64,000 nucleotides of DNA from Eledone cirrhosa (GCA_964016885.1 OZ024741.1:27385956-27449955); one strand, 5' to 3'; positions 43,019-53,995 are shown, numbered from the stretch's first letter. Program-made: numbers and translations. Notes: generated by a model not told the origin, from the sequence alone.

Positions 43019-43414
43019 CTGTAAACTTAGCTACAATGATAATAGAGAGAACTCGATAAATAGTGAGTTGAAGTTATATATTGTTACAGTATAATAGGTG
43101 TGTTTATACTGTTACTATGTGATCTATATATTACAAATCACTGGCTCATTCATATTGTTTTGTTTCTATCAAATAACAAAATAATATTTGAATTATGTAA
43201 TTTTTAAACCTTCATGGCCCAGTAACGTAGTGAAAACTTAAGGAGCGTAAGTAATACAACTATTGTACTGTATGACATATTTAAGGTTTAGTAAACTAGT
43301 CATAGCTGGAACTATAGAAGTAAGCATGGGTATTTTGGAAACCCCATGTGAGGGTCAACTACTGTTTTTTCATGTATGTAGGTTCAATATATAAACATAT
43401 ATGTATGTATGATT

Positions 43415-43481
<67 letters not shown>

Positions 43482-43924
43482 GTATAAATAGACATAGAAA
43501 ATATATATCCCATTATCTTAATAGTTTCATGTTTATCAATAATCATCAGTTTGTATGAGTATCTATCTCTCTTTATATATTTATATATACATATGTGTGT
43601 ATGATTGTGTATATATGCATGCATATATATTTCCCTTTTTTAACCTTTAGCAAATGTATCCTGTGGAGAAAGAGGGAAAAGAATATAATTCTAATTGTGA
43701 TGATGATGATGATAATTTTATGTACTGACATATAAAGTGAGGAGAGGACAAGAGACAGACTGACAAACAGACAAGCAGACTGTAATGTCATGTGACTATA
43801 CAACTGAAATTATTGACTTTCAAAGAGACATAATCTTTAGGTCTCTCCACATGACACACTAACACACACACAGGCACACACATGCATATATATATATATA
43901 TATATATATACATACACAGTCTGG
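43019..43924. other. No gene seen; AT-rich DNA with (TA)n at 43,419-43,475
   Basis: Apart from the (TA)n run, TATATACATATGTGTGTATG at 43,581 and (CA)n/(TA)n at 43,861-43,912, the sequence is unique AT-rich DNA. No homology or splice signal was recognised. Confidence 0.5.
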
Positions 43925-44262
43925 TTTTATATTCTTGAATGTTCTGGTGATAACACCGCTTTGGTCGAGACTAACCATGGGTTTTCACATGGAAAGTTTC
44001 TCTCCAAGTCTTGAACCTGAGGAAGGTGTTTGGTGGAAGACCAGCAGTCAACTATACATACTACTCTCTCCAGGCCACAGATGTTGTCCAAGGAAAAGAC
44101 AAATGCAGATACAACTTGACACCAACATCATCTCAACTCATTTTTTTCCAACTGAGTGGACTGGTGCAATATGCTGCCCTCTCCGTGTGTCAAACTCAAA
44201 ACCTTACAATCAAGAGCTGGACACTTTAACTACTAAGTCATATACCTTCATATTCTGGTGAT
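43925..44262 (-). mobile_element. tRNA-derived SINE, long body
   Basis: The minus-strand head TGACTTAGTAGTTAAAGTGT and box-B-like GGTTTTGAGTTTGACAC are followed by CACCAGTCCACTCAGTTGGA and a body of about 240 bp ending near a (TA)n tract. The head layout matches the other SINEs; the body is of a different type (CTTGGACAACATCTGTGGCC). Confidence 0.65.
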
Positions 44263-44735
44263 ATACTCATTGAAAGTGAATGAGACAGCAATTCAATCAG
44301 TGCATAGCAGTTTTGATTCTGTGGGACTCACTGGAAGTAATGTCTCTGAACTAAAGTTTGACCAAGACAACTTTCAGGGATAGGGACTCCTAAATAGATG
44401 AAGGAACTCACTTATCTTAAAACTCAATTAAGCAGAGAAAGTTTTTTTTTTTTTCAATGGAATGCATAAAATATTTATGGGTCCTGAATCAATGTATCGC
44501 TTCCTCACCCCTCCTTATAAGCCCTAACTGGAAGTAGGTAGTAACTGGCAAATTTTGAAGCTAGTGTGTCAATTAATACTGCATCAGTTTGGTATGTAGT
44601 TGTGTATTTACGTGGTTCAAGTAAGAGTGAAGATGTTTTTGTCTTTCAATGGGATTGGTTATCATTCTGCTATATTTTTTTATTATGCTTCTCTGTGATT
44701 TGATATGTGAAGAATCTCTGTGGTTTTGTGGTTTA

Positions 44736-44884
44736 GTAAGATTGGCAGAGTTGTTAGAGCATCGTTGGACAATTGCAGGATTTTGTTACAGTTCTTGACT
44801 TTCTGAGTTAAAATTTTGTCAACATCAACTTTACCTTTCATCTTTCTGAGATTGGTAAAATAAAGTCCTGGTTAAGTACTGATG
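44736..44884 (+). mobile_element. Diverged SINE (GGGTCGATAAAATAAAG family)
   Basis: GATTGGCAGAGTTGTTAGAG, TTTCTGAGTTAAAATTTTGT, CAACTTTACCTTTCATC and GGTAAAATAAAGTCCTGGTT keep the order of the family consensus with many changes. The tail is missing. Confidence 0.65.
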
Positions 44885-44899
44885 TTGAAATGTAGCAAC

Positions 44900-44902
<3 letters not shown>

Positions 44903-44983
<81 letters not shown>

Positions 44984-44995
44984 CCTCCCTCTCCA
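44903..44995. repeat. (CT)n microsatellite, ~40 repeats, with (CCCT)n end
   Basis: An uninterrupted CT run is followed by CCCTCCCTCCCTCTCC. Confidence 0.97.
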
Positions 44996-44999
44996 CAAA

Positions 45000-45549
45000 G
45001 TGAGGGATGCAATTTTGTTTTTTATTTATATCAAGACTTACAGACAAGATGAAATGAGCAAGATTAAATTAATATAAGAAGATAATGTGTGTGAAGGTGT
45101 GTGTGTGTGTGTTTGTACTGATATTGGTGATTTAAAATATTTAAACTGAAGTGTAGGTATCAAATTCATCAACATCAACTTAATGAAAAGTTATTTTCTT
45201 GTTCAGTTTTATTCACTCTATGCACCCAAAGCCCAATGTTTCCATCATCTTTTAAATAATTTCAATATTTTAAGCTATAAATAAAAAGAGAGCTGGAATA
45301 TTGATATGTAGATCTGATGTACCTTAATTCTGTGTCAGTGATGATAGCAATGTTGTATGTATGTGTGCGTGTATATATATATGTGTGTGTGTGCGGTATA
45401 TATATATATGTGTGTGTGTGGTATATTATGATTATATATGATTGTAGTAGTGCTGTGATGAACTCTGATATTTTTCTTCAAGACATACTGCATAAAGATA
45501 TGACACATCTTAATTCTACAGTGATTGCACTGTTGTGTGTATATATGTA

Positions 45550-45585
<36 letters not shown>

Positions 45586-45590
45586 CTTAT
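45000..45590. other. No gene seen; (GT)n and (TA)n tracts
   Basis: GTGTGTGTGTGTG lies near 45,098 and mixed (TA)n/(TG)n at 45,369-45,425 and 45,541-45,587. Phrases such as TACCTTAATTCTGTGTCAGT and CATCTTAATTCTACAGTGAT are similar, so 45,300-45,800 may be a very old tandem duplication. Confidence 0.45.
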
Positions 45591-45632
45591 AGGTTATGCA
45601 AGCATGGAAAACTGGACATAAAATGATGATAT
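45591..45632 (+). mobile_element. SINE tail remnant
   Basis: TTATGCAAGCATGGAAAACT and GGACATAAAATGATGAT match the end of the (GAT)n-tail SINE family. (TA)n lies on both sides. Confidence 0.6.
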
Positions 45633-46217
45633 ATATATATATAGAGAGAGAGAGCTAACATATTTTTATTCTATAGAGATACCACTGTTCTAGAGAGAGA
45701 GATTTGGCATTGCAATAATAACTCACTATTCTATATATTGATGTGGTGTGTCTTCATTTTAAAGTAATACAGTACTATTAAATATAGATGATATGTATTA
45801 TATTTATAAAGTGGTATTTCTTAATATAATGTGATATGTCTAGAAGTTGTAATTATATTATTATTCTATGTAGATCTGTGATGGATATTGTAGAGTAATG
45901 GTAAAGTCTCAGTATAGTGAATGCTGAATCTATGAATGTTTTCACTCCAGGTTGTAGTGATTTCACTTCATTTAGGTGGTTAACTTTCCTGTAACAGACT
46001 TTAACTTTATAAATCTTATTTACCCCTGTCCATTTATAATTCAAAGGCCTTGCAAAATGATTTTAAATTAAAAGCTATTCCCTACACACACACACACATA
46101 CACACACACCCTCTCTCTCGCTCTCTCTCCTACTCCCTCTCTTACTTTCTCTGTCTTATTATATAAGAACCTTTCATTAAGTTATATTACAAATACTATC
46201 TCAATAATGAAATAATT
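45633..46217. other. No gene seen
   Basis: AT-rich unique DNA carries GAGAGAGAG runs near 45,643 and 45,692 and (CA)n/(CT)n at 46,084-46,140. Confidence 0.5.
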
Positions 46218-46312
46218 AATAATTGTTTCTACTTTTGGCACAAGGCCAGCAATATTTTATCGACCCCGTAAGGATGAAAGGCAAAGTTAACCTCGGCAGG
46301 ATTTGAACTCAG
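46218..46312 (-). mobile_element. SINE fragment
   Basis: The minus strand reads GAGTTCAAATCCTGCCGAGG, ACGGGGTCGATAAAATATTG and CTGGCCTTGTGCCAAAAGTA. The tRNA-like head and the ACCAGTAATGTACTGG segment are missing. Confidence 0.85.
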
Positions 46313-46423
46313 AATGAAATAATTAATAATATTAGTTAATCCTTCCAAATTCTTCAATACAGTGTACATCATTAGAAATATGGTTATGAAAATGTTAAAA
46401 ATACAAAGAAAACACACACACTG

Positions 46424-46633
46424 GCAGTATCAGTAGAGCGTCGGACACCCTGCTTCACAGCATAGAGTTATGGCCCCTTACGTTCTGGGTTAAAATCCTG
46501 CTGAGGTTAACTTTGTCATCCTTACAGGGTTAATAAAATAAAGTACTAGTAACACACTGGGGTTGATTTAATTGACTTTCCCCTCAAATTGCTGGCGTTG
46601 TGCCTATAGTATAAACAATTATTATTATTATTA
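46424..46633 (+). mobile_element. tRNA-derived SINE, cluster copy 1
   Basis: CTGGCAGTATCAGTAGAGCG, GGTTAACTTTGTCATCCTTA, AATAAAATAAAGTACTAGTA and a (TTA)n tail make a full-length though diverged copy. It is followed directly by a second copy in the same orientation. Confidence 0.9.
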
Positions 46634-46877
46634 TGGCGGTGGGTTGGCACTATTGGTGGAGGGACGGACGCCATGCTTTGCAGTGTAGAGTTATGGCCCT
46701 TTACGTTCAGAGTTCAAATCTCGCCAGGGTTAACTTTGCCTTTCATCCTTATGGGCTCGATAAAATAAAGCACCAGTAATGTACTGGGGTCGATTTAATC
46801 GACTTTCCCCTCCCCCAAATTACTGGCCTTGTGCCTATACTAAAAATCATTATTATGGCGGTAGAAACAATTATTAT
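46634..46877 (+). mobile_element. tRNA-derived SINE, cluster copy 2
   Basis: GGCGGTGGGTTGGCACTATT, GAGTTCAAATCTCGCC, CTCGATAAAATAAAGCACCA and CTGGCCTTGTGCCTATACTA are present. The end ATTATTATGGCGGTAGAAAC is duplicated at the junction with copy 3. Confidence 0.9.
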
Positions 46878-47072
46878 GGCGGTGGGTTGGCACTATCGAT
46901 GGAGGGACGGACCCATGCTTTGCAGCGTAGAGTTATGGCCCTTTACAGTCTGAGTTCAAATTCTGCCAAGGTTAACTTTGCCTTTCATCCTTATGGGGTC
47001 GATAAAATAAAGCACCAGTAATGCACTGGGGTAATTGCTGGCCTTGTACCAAAAGTAGAAACAATTATTATG
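46878..47072 (+). mobile_element. tRNA-derived SINE, cluster copy 3
   Basis: GGCGGTGGGTTGGCACTATC, GGGGTCGATAAAATAAAGCA and CTGGCCTTGTACCAAAAGTA are present. It shares the diagnostic GGCACTAT and AAAGCACCAGTAATG variants with copy 2, so the two may descend from a tandem duplication rather than independent insertions. The GTCGATTTAATCGAC segment is missing here. Confidence 0.9.
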
Positions 47073-47278
47073 CATTGTTTTATCATTCACATTCCGTATA
47101 TCCTCATAGATAAGTCGTAGATTTATATTTTATTTTTATCAGAGGAATTATACATGAAAAGCTACAAGAAAGGTCACATGTAAAGCTACATGTGACTTAC
47201 TTACCAACCCTTACTCTAGGCTCGAAATTGTCAATAATGAAGCCTAAATATTAGTAACACAAATGGGTTATGATGTAT
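47073..47278. other. No gene seen
   Basis: Unique AT-rich DNA contains an inverted pair AAAGCTACATGTGAC / GTCACATGTAAAGCTAC near 47,170-47,200. Confidence 0.5.
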
Positions 47279-47555
47279 CAATCACTGTGACTATATATGA
47301 ATATATATACAATCCCTGTGACTATATATGAATATATATACAATCCTTGTGACTATATATGAATATATATACAATCCCTGTGACTATATATGAGTATATA
47401 TATATAATAACGACGTATCAATCACTATAACTATATATGAATATATATACAATCACTGTGACTATATACGAGTATTTATATACAATCACTCTGGCTGAAT
47501 ATGAGTGTATATATATAAAGTCACTGTGACTATATATGGGTATATAAGTATGATA
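47279..47555. repeat. 31-bp minisatellite, about eight copies
   Basis: AATCCCTGTGACTATATATG followed by AATATATATAC repeats with period 31 (for example at 47,280, 47,311 and 47,342). Later copies diverge and lengthen. Confidence 0.95.
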
Positions 47556-48343
47556 ACTTTTATTATCATCTGAAAGAAAGATTGAAAAAAGAAAATACAA
47601 TTTTAATTCACTGTATTATTTATTTAGCGTTTTCTATTTAATGAGGGAGGAAAGAGCAGTGTCCATGACCCTTTTTAGGGACTGACATTTTATTTATTGT
47701 CTTCATCTTTTCATTTTTTATATATAACAAATAAATAACTAAATCAAATACTGCTGTTCTGAATGAAAGTCATTCAGAATATTTCTCCTCCATCTTGCAA
47801 GATGGCGTCAACATATGACTCAGCATTTCAACAGCATCTCACACTATTTATTTTTCTTCAACACATAGTAATAAATATAAAAGCATGGACAACAAATATA
47901 TATATTTGTTGTCAATGCATATGTGTATGTGTGTGTGTGTATATATATATATATATTTATATACATATATATTTATCATTGATTAATAAAAGTGGGATCG
48001 TTTTAGATTGTAAATCATTCTTATGTTTTTTCCATATATTTTTTTTCCCCATATAGTCACCATTGTGAAAACTTTTGAGAAACACTTGGCCTATAAAATT
48101 TCTAAGAATAAATGACGGTTTTTTTCAATATATATATAACCATCTTTTTTATTAGACACTTGGCATAGAGTACTCAAAACATGTAATGTAGTAAAGTTTA
48201 TTTATTTGGAAAAAATGATAATGAGTCAATTTGTCATCAGTCAGAGTTTCTTAAAACTTTGACCTTTCAGGCAGCAGAAAGATAAATAATTACATGCAGT
48301 AAGGAACTCTGAGTAGTCAGTGGTTGAGGGAGTCATCAGCTTT

Positions 48344-48344
<1 letters not shown>
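47556..48344. other. No gene seen; (GT)n/(TA)n at 47,928-47,970
   Basis: Mostly unique AT-rich DNA. The short open frame starting near 47,763 runs into the microsatellite and shows no recognisable domain. Confidence 0.45.

Positions 48345-48413
<69 letters not shown>
48345..48413. repeat. (TA)n microsatellite
   Basis: About 68 bp of uninterrupted TA. Confidence 0.97.
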
Positions 48414-48416
<3 letters not shown>

Positions 48417-48526
48417 TTTATTATTAGCACAGATTGTTTAAGCAAACAATTTCTGCTTTTATCCTAAACTTTTAATGTGCTAATAATATTAGCTCTACAG
48501 TTATATATATATATATATATATATAT

Positions 48527-48956
<430 letters not shown>

Positions 48957-49070
48957 TAGTGAAGGAACCAGGTGGACCATAACGCACCAAAGTACTCAAT
49001 ACTTAGGGTAGTAGAGTCCAGAATTAGCCGTCGAAACGGCTTGAGCTCAGCCGTCGGGGTCTTACTTGTT

Positions 49071-49073
<3 letters not shown>
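48957..49073 (+). repeat. Foldback family D, copy 3 (one arm only)
   Basis: GGAACCAGGTGGACCATAAC, AAGTACTCAATACTTAGGGT and AGCCGTCGAAACGGCTTGAG, CTCAGCCGTCGGGGTC match copy 2, but the first hairpin arm is deleted. (TA)n lies on both sides. Confidence 0.88.
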
Positions 49074-49556
<483 letters not shown>

Positions 49557-49697
49557 AGGCATCCAAAGGCCAGGCAGTGGTGTTAAACCGGGTAACAGAT
49601 TAAGTTTATCACTAAAAGGGGCCATGGTGAGATTTGAACCCAGAACCCAAAGAGCCAGAACAAATACTGTAAGGTATCTTGTCCAACACTGTTACAA
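49557..49697 (-). mobile_element. SINE head fragment
   Basis: The minus strand reads GTTGTAACAGTGTTGGACAA, TTTGGGTTCTGGGTTCAAAT and CTCACCATGGCCCCTTTTAG. The box-B-like GGGTTCAAATCTC is clear. Confidence 0.6.
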
Positions 49698-49716
49698 CTA
49701 TAGATAATAATAATAA

Positions 49717-49775
49717 TAATAATTTCTTTATTATTGGCCACAAGGAGGACAATACAAAGACAGGGATAGTGGGGG
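49717..49775 (-). mobile_element. SINE tail fragment
   Basis: The minus strand reads TTTGTATTGTCCTCCTTGTG and GCCAATAATAAAGAAATT, which resembles the 'TTGTCC-CTTGTGG-CAATAAAGAAAT' tail of octopus SINEs as I remember it. A G-run of about 18 follows at 49,772. Confidence 0.5.
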
Positions 49776-50067
49776 GGGGGGGGGGGGGGGTATATAAATT
49801 TGTGTAAAAACAATAAACAATACAATATCAACAACAGAATTCTCCAATAGGGGGGATTCCACCCAGGGGTGACGTTAGGAACCCCACAACTCCTAACCCA
49901 CCTTCATCTCCAAGGGCATCCTAGGAAGGGGCCCCTCTCTCCTTTAATCTTTCCAGCCTACAAGTATATAGTCAGAGTAAGTCCATTCACACAGGCCATC
50001 CTTGCAACAATCTCTTACCTTTTCACAAATATAGGGGGGGGGGGCACTTCCCTCTCTATCATCATAA

Positions 50068-50236
50068 TAGTAATTGTTTCTAATTTAGGCACAAGTCTAG
50101 CAATTTGATTTTGTGAATTACATTGACCCCACTACATAATTGGTACTATATTTTATCAGTTTCAGTAGAGTTTGAATTCAGAATATAAAGATTCTGAACA
50201 AATATTGCAAGGCCTCTCATGTGACATTGTAACAAC
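50068..50236 (-). mobile_element. Diverged tRNA-derived SINE
   Basis: Minus-strand landmarks are GTTGTTACAATGTCACATGA at the head, CTGAATTCAAACTCTACTGA, GGGGTCAATGTAATTCAC and the tail TTGTGCCTAAATTAGAAACA. Confidence 0.7.
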
Positions 50237-50970
50237 TATGATGATAATGATGATGATGATGATGGTGATGATAGTAGTGATGGTGCTAGCCATAGTGGTA
50301 ATAATGGTAGAAATAAGTGAAGTTTACCATGGTTAGTGTGTGATAATGTGTCACTCCCTTCCTCTTCCTCTTCCTCATCATCATCATCATCATCATCATC
50401 ATTAACATTAATAATAATAGGAATTAAACAAAAAGCTACAGAGAATGTTTAAACTCTGATTTGTTTTCTTTCTTGAAATTAGCCAGTAAACATCTAATTA
50501 AGTGTAAATTTCATTTGTATATATTGTAAATGATAGTGAGGGGGGGGGCAGACAGAGAGGAGGGAGAGAGACACAGAAAATTTGAAAAAAAAACTCTGAA
50601 ACATCAAAGATGGTTCTGTTGATTGTGTTTTTTTAATTATCAGTTACTTTGTTCTATTAAAGGAAAAGTATACAATTAGCTATAACGATGGCTTTATCTG
50701 GGAAAATGGATGTTTTAGTAGAGATGGCCGAGCCAGTAATAGAATGATGGACAAACAACCAAGAGATTGGTGGTTCATCTCATATCATTGGCACTGTGTC
50801 CTTCATTATGTTTTTGTTTTCAAATGGCCACCACCCAGCTGTATAGAAACAACACACACACACACTTGACATTTAAGAAATCATTAACAAATAGTTAAAG
50901 TTTGTCTTACTCCTGAATTGGTATGATCATTATTTTATTTGCTCTTTAGAGACTGAATATATATATATAT
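50237..50970. other. No gene seen; (GAT)n, (CTTCC)n, (ATC)n and a possible tRNA-like relic
   Basis: (GAT)n lies at 50,240-50,275 and (TCATCA)n at 50,376-50,402. At 50,720-50,785, GAGATGGCCGAGCCAGTAAT and TTGGTGGTTCATCTCA look like an A-box and B-box of a very old tRNA-derived element. Confidence 0.4.
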
Positions 50971-51304
50971 TAGTGGTTAGAGCATTGGCCTTGCAATCGA
51001 AAGGTTGTGAGTTCAATTCTCAGACCGGGTGATGTGTTGTTTCCTTGAGCAAGACACTTTATTTCACATTGCTCCAGTTTACTCAGCTGTAGAAATGAGA
51101 TGATAGGGACTGGGGTCCATATCATTCCACTGTAAAGTGGTCGTGGAGGTGCCACGGCAAAAAAGCACCCAGCACTCACTATAAATGAGGTTGGTGTTAG
51201 GAAGGGCATCCAGCTGTAGAAATCAAGCCAGAATCAGTTCCCGTCCCACCCTTGCAAGCAGGGAAAAAGTGGACGTAAAATGAAATGATGATGATGATGA
51301 TGAT
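50971..51304 (+). mobile_element. tRNA-derived SINE with (GAT)n tail, full length
   Basis: The head TAGTGGTTAGAGCATTGGCC and box-B-like GTTGTGAGTTCAATTCTC are followed by CTTGAGCAAGACACTTTATT, GCTCCAGTTTACTCAGCTGT, GGTTGGTGTTAGGAAGGGCA, AAAAAGTGGACGTAAAATGA and (GAT)n. A (TA)n tract lies at each end. It is the reference copy for the tail fragments at 42,742, 45,591, 52,880, 53,850 and 61,846. Confidence 0.9.
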
Positions 51305-51308
51305 ATAT

Positions 51309-51514
51309 ATATTAAAATAACAGATTAAAGTTTAAGCAAAGAATCACTGCTTTCAGCCTTAACGGGATCTTCTGAAAGCAGCGATTCTTTGCTTAAACTT
51401 TAATCTGTTATTTTAATAAATATTTGCTCTAGGGTTCTTATATATTTGATATATATTATCCTTATCGAGCCCTCTTTGGATTTTAGCCTTCACATTTATT
51501 ATTATTATTACTGG
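51309..51514 (+). repeat. Foldback family E, copy 2, beside (TA)n
   Basis: ATTAAAATAACAGATTAAAG at 51,311 begins a left arm of about 46 bp that is mirrored almost perfectly by 51,372-51,417 (ending TTAATCTGTTATTTTAAT) around a 15-nt loop. A unique part follows (TTTGCTCTAGGGTTC, CTTTGGATTTTAGCCTTCAC, (ATT)n), shared with 34,721-34,892. Confidence 0.88.
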
Positions 51515-51683
51515 CAGTATCGGTAGAGGGTCGGACGCCATGCTTTCCAGCATAGTTACGTCCCTTTACGGTCTGAGTTCAAATCCCGTCAAGGTTAACT
51601 TTGCCTTTCATCCTTACGGGGTCGATAAAATAAAGTTCCAGTAATGTACTGGGTGGCCTTGTGCCCAAAGTAGAAACAATTAT

Positions 51684-51692
<9 letters not shown>
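51513..51692 (+). mobile_element. tRNA-derived SINE (GGGGTCGATAAAATAAAG family)
   Basis: GGCAGTATCGGTAGAGGGTC, GAGTTCAAATCCCGTCAAGG, GGGGTCGATAAAATAAAGTT and CTTGTGCCCAAAGTAGAAAC are present. It starts exactly where the (ATT)n of foldback E ends. The GTCGATTTAATCGAC segment is missing. Confidence 0.9.
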
Positions 51693-51719
<27 letters not shown>

Positions 51720-51854
51720 GTGTTAAACGATATTCAATGATTATGTCAAAGAATGAGTTTTACAGTAGATTGAAAGCACTCTACGGAAAAATAATTTTCC
51801 GGAGTTATTAATATTAAAATATAAATATTAATAAAATAGATGTTCTTTTGATCA

Positions 51855-51917
51855 ATTACATTTTATTATACATATTTCAGATGTACAACAGTACGTCCTC
51901 ATCAGACAAAATATAAT
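51855..51917 (-). ncRNA. Hammerhead ribozyme motif, left arm copy
   Basis: This is the mirror of the right-arm motif (52,031-52,093). It keeps CUGAUGAG, the stem II GACGUAC/GUACAUC, GAAA, the short stem III and the 12-bp stem I. The C before GAAA is a U here, making the first stem II pair a G-U wobble, so it is likely to be weaker. Confidence 0.6.
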
Positions 51918-52030
51918 GATACAAAATATAATGATGCATGACATACCCTGATATGTTAAATGGTTAAGATTTGTTAAGACTACCTTGATTAAATCTTAAC
52001 CATTTAACATATCAGGGTATGTCATGTATC

Positions 52031-52093
52031 ATTATATTTTGTCTGATGAGGACGTACTGTTGTACATCCGAAATATGTATAATAAAATGTAAT
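52031..52093 (+). ncRNA. Hammerhead ribozyme (type I, minimal stem III), right arm copy
   Basis: The core CUGAUGA lies at 52,043-52,049 and GAA-A at 52,070-52,073. Stem II (52,050-52,069) is G-GACGUAC, loop UGUU, GUACAUC-C, eight positions with one C-A mismatch. Stem III is AUA/UAU with a 2-nt loop UG (or two pairs with a 4-nt loop). A at 52,081 is the cleavage nucleotide (AUA, an allowed NUH). Stem I pairs AUUAUAUUUUGU (52,031-52,042) with AUAAAAUGUAAU (52,082-52,093) over 12 bp, including two G-U pairs. Self-cleavage is predicted between 52,081 and 52,082. The very short stem III is typical of hammerheads in Penelope-like elements and animal retrozymes. No experimental activity can be claimed. 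Confidence 0.75.
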
Positions 52094-52133
52094 TGATCAA
52101 AAGAACATCTATTTTATTAATATTTATATTTTA

Positions 52134-52151
52134 ATATATATATATATATAG

Positions 52152-52211
<60 letters not shown>
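52134..52211. repeat. (TA)n microsatellite
   Basis: About 75 bp of TA with one GTTATA interruption. Confidence 0.97.
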
Positions 52212-52215
<4 letters not shown>

Positions 52216-52303
52216 GTCTCTTCTTTATAAAACCAGAAAAAAAACACTTCATTCCCAAGTATAAGCAGAAGCAGCATTGTGAAATTGTTGTGTGTTTCAT
52301 TAG

Positions 52304-52390
52304 GCGGCAGTGCCAAGTTCAATTATTCCTACTGAGGATGATCTGGGGAAACCTTTATTTCAAGATTTTAGGATAGCATTAAATATTTAG
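52304..52390 (+). CDS. Weak candidate terminal exon
   Basis: A TGTGTGTTTCATTAG acceptor-like sequence is followed by 28 open codons containing AVPSSIIPTEDDLGKPLFQD and then a stop. The peptide has a protein-like mix of residues, but no family is recognised and such short frames arise by chance. No partner exon is visible. Confidence 0.15.
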   Translation, partial: AAVPSSIIPTEDDLGKPLFQDFRIALNI

Positions 52391-52679
52391 GTGTAGGTAG
52401 GAATATTAAGGAATATTCTAACCTACTTGTTGAATTACTTAGATTTTTCCATGCTAAACCAGATATGAAAACCCAGTCTGTTCCAACTTCTTGGTATTTT
52501 AAGTTTAATCTATCATCATTCAAGAAAATCACTTTTATCAGGACCCAATGTTCTAACTATGGTATACATCTAAATATCTGTTAAACCATTACATGGCAGC
52601 AGGGTGTATTATTGTCTATGCAGGACATAAACAAAGACACCTCTTGCTTTTTATAACTGGTCTCATGTTTTGCAGGAAC

Positions 52680-52820
52680 TGGCAAACACACACACACACA
52701 CACATATACATACATACTGTGAAATTATAAAACCAGAAGAACATATATATCACACACATATATACATACATACCACACACATATATACATACATACCACA
52801 CACACATATATACATAGATT
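52680..52820. repeat. (CA)n and (TACATACCACACACATA)n microsatellite
   Basis: (CA)n at 52,685-52,703 and then three tandem CACACACATATATACATACA units. Confidence 0.9.
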
Positions 52821-52879
52821 TCATGTCCAGTGTTATTACAGTGAAAAAGAATATTAGCAAGGATTAGCAATGCAGGTCC

Positions 52880-52952
52880 CATGATAGGTTTCATACATCA
52901 TACAGACCTTTTACAGCTAGAAGCCCTTCCTGATACCAACACTTTTAGTCGT
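52880..52952 (-). mobile_element. SINE tail fragment ((GAT)n-tail family)
   Basis: On the minus strand, GTGTTGGTATCAGGAAGGGC and TTCTAGCTGTAAAAGGTC match the GGTTGGTGTTAGGAAGGGCA-CCAGCTGTAGAAA part of the full copy at 50,971. Confidence 0.65.
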
Positions 52953-53145
52953 TTGTTACAACACACAGGGATACAGTTTACCGATTCCTATTATTTATTT
53001 ATTTATGTTTATATTCCTTTTATTTATACATTGATCTACAACCTATTATTCCTGTGACTCAAGGGCTTAAGTGCATTTTTCAAATTAGTGTAAACTGTCG
53101 CACTTGGTGCAGAATTGATGGTCGTTTTTGTTTTTATTTCTCCTT

Positions 53146-53149
53146 TTTT

Positions 53150-53212
<63 letters not shown>

Positions 53213-53213
53213 C
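53146..53213. repeat. (TTTC)n microsatellite
   Basis: About 16 repeats of TTTC. Confidence 0.97.
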
Positions 53214-53608
53214 TTTAATCATACATTTTGGTGTTATATTTGTAAGGTTTCTAGCAACAGTTAATTGTATTTATTATATGTGTTTATATTTTCATTTTGA
53301 AAGAATTGTGAACAATTTGTAATGTTATATATACAATTGTTTAAAGGGTGCTCTTAAGAACAAAATCTCTGACCCTTGTGTTACTTCATAACTAGGATAA
53401 TATATACACCACTATCCATATATTGAGTTCTGTTCTTCCTATTTTCACAGCTAAACTTATCCTCCTCATAGTTTTATATATATTTAGTTAAATTGTTTTT
53501 TCACTTGGATGGAGTCAAACTGAAACAGTAATACTTAGTAACATATACCATGCACATATATATGCACACGCACATATATAAATACATACGCACATATATA
53601 CATACACA
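53214..53608. other. No gene seen
   Basis: Unique AT-rich DNA ends in a (CA)n/(TA)n stretch at 53,548-53,607. Confidence 0.45.
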
Positions 53609-53668
53609 ATGGTGGTGCCCCGGCATGGCTTCAGCCTGTCGGCTGGTACACGTAATAGACTAATACAC
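53609..53668 (+). mobile_element. SINE tail fragment
   Basis: GGTGGTGCCCCGGCATGGCT and TCAGCCTGTCGGCTGGTACA resemble the 'GCGGTGCCCCAGCATGGCC-CAG-TG-GCTG-A' tail of cephalopod SINEs as I remember it. Confidence 0.5.
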
Positions 53669-53849
53669 ACACATTTATACATACACATACATATATATAT
53701 ACATGCACATATACACACATGCATTTGTGTTCCAGGTTCATCCCACTGTGTATGATGTATGGCATTTGTGTCTTGAACTGTAGCCTCAATTGACTATTGG
53801 TATCTGGAGACTGTGCTGAAGCCTATTATATATATATATATATATATAT

Positions 53850-53951
53850 CATTTCATTTTACGTCCGCTTTTTCCCTGCTTGCAAGGGTGGGACGGTAAC
53901 TGATTTGGCTTGATTTCTACAGCTGGATGCCCTTCTTAACACCAACCTCAT
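53850..53951 (-). mobile_element. SINE tail fragment ((GAT)n-tail family)
   Basis: On the minus strand, GAGGTTGGTGTTAAGAAGGG, CATCCAGCTGTAGAAATCAA, CCCACCCTTGCAAGCAGGGA and GCGGACGTAAAATGAAATGA are nearly identical to 51,190-51,285. (TA)n lies on both sides. Confidence 0.88.
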
Positions 53952-53995
53952 ATATATATGAAATTTTATAAGAATCTAACTTCTATAATTTTCAG

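Larger units (their letters stand above)
51810..52137. repeat. Long foldback with a hammerhead in each arm, between (TA)n tracts
   Basis: The left arm (about 51,810-51,972) and right arm (about 51,991-52,137) are reverse complements with few differences, around an 18-nt loop (51,973-51,990). Landmarks are AATAGATGTTCTTTTGATCA (left, 51,835) and TGATCAAAAGAACATCTATT (right, 52,094). The left arm has a 15-bp internal duplication (ACAAAATATAATGAT twice). (TA)n occurs near the left end and directly at the right end. Confidence 0.95.

Noticed and set aside
48225..48340. Two further CTGATGA words on the minus strand
   Set aside because: Neither is followed by stem II and GAAA.
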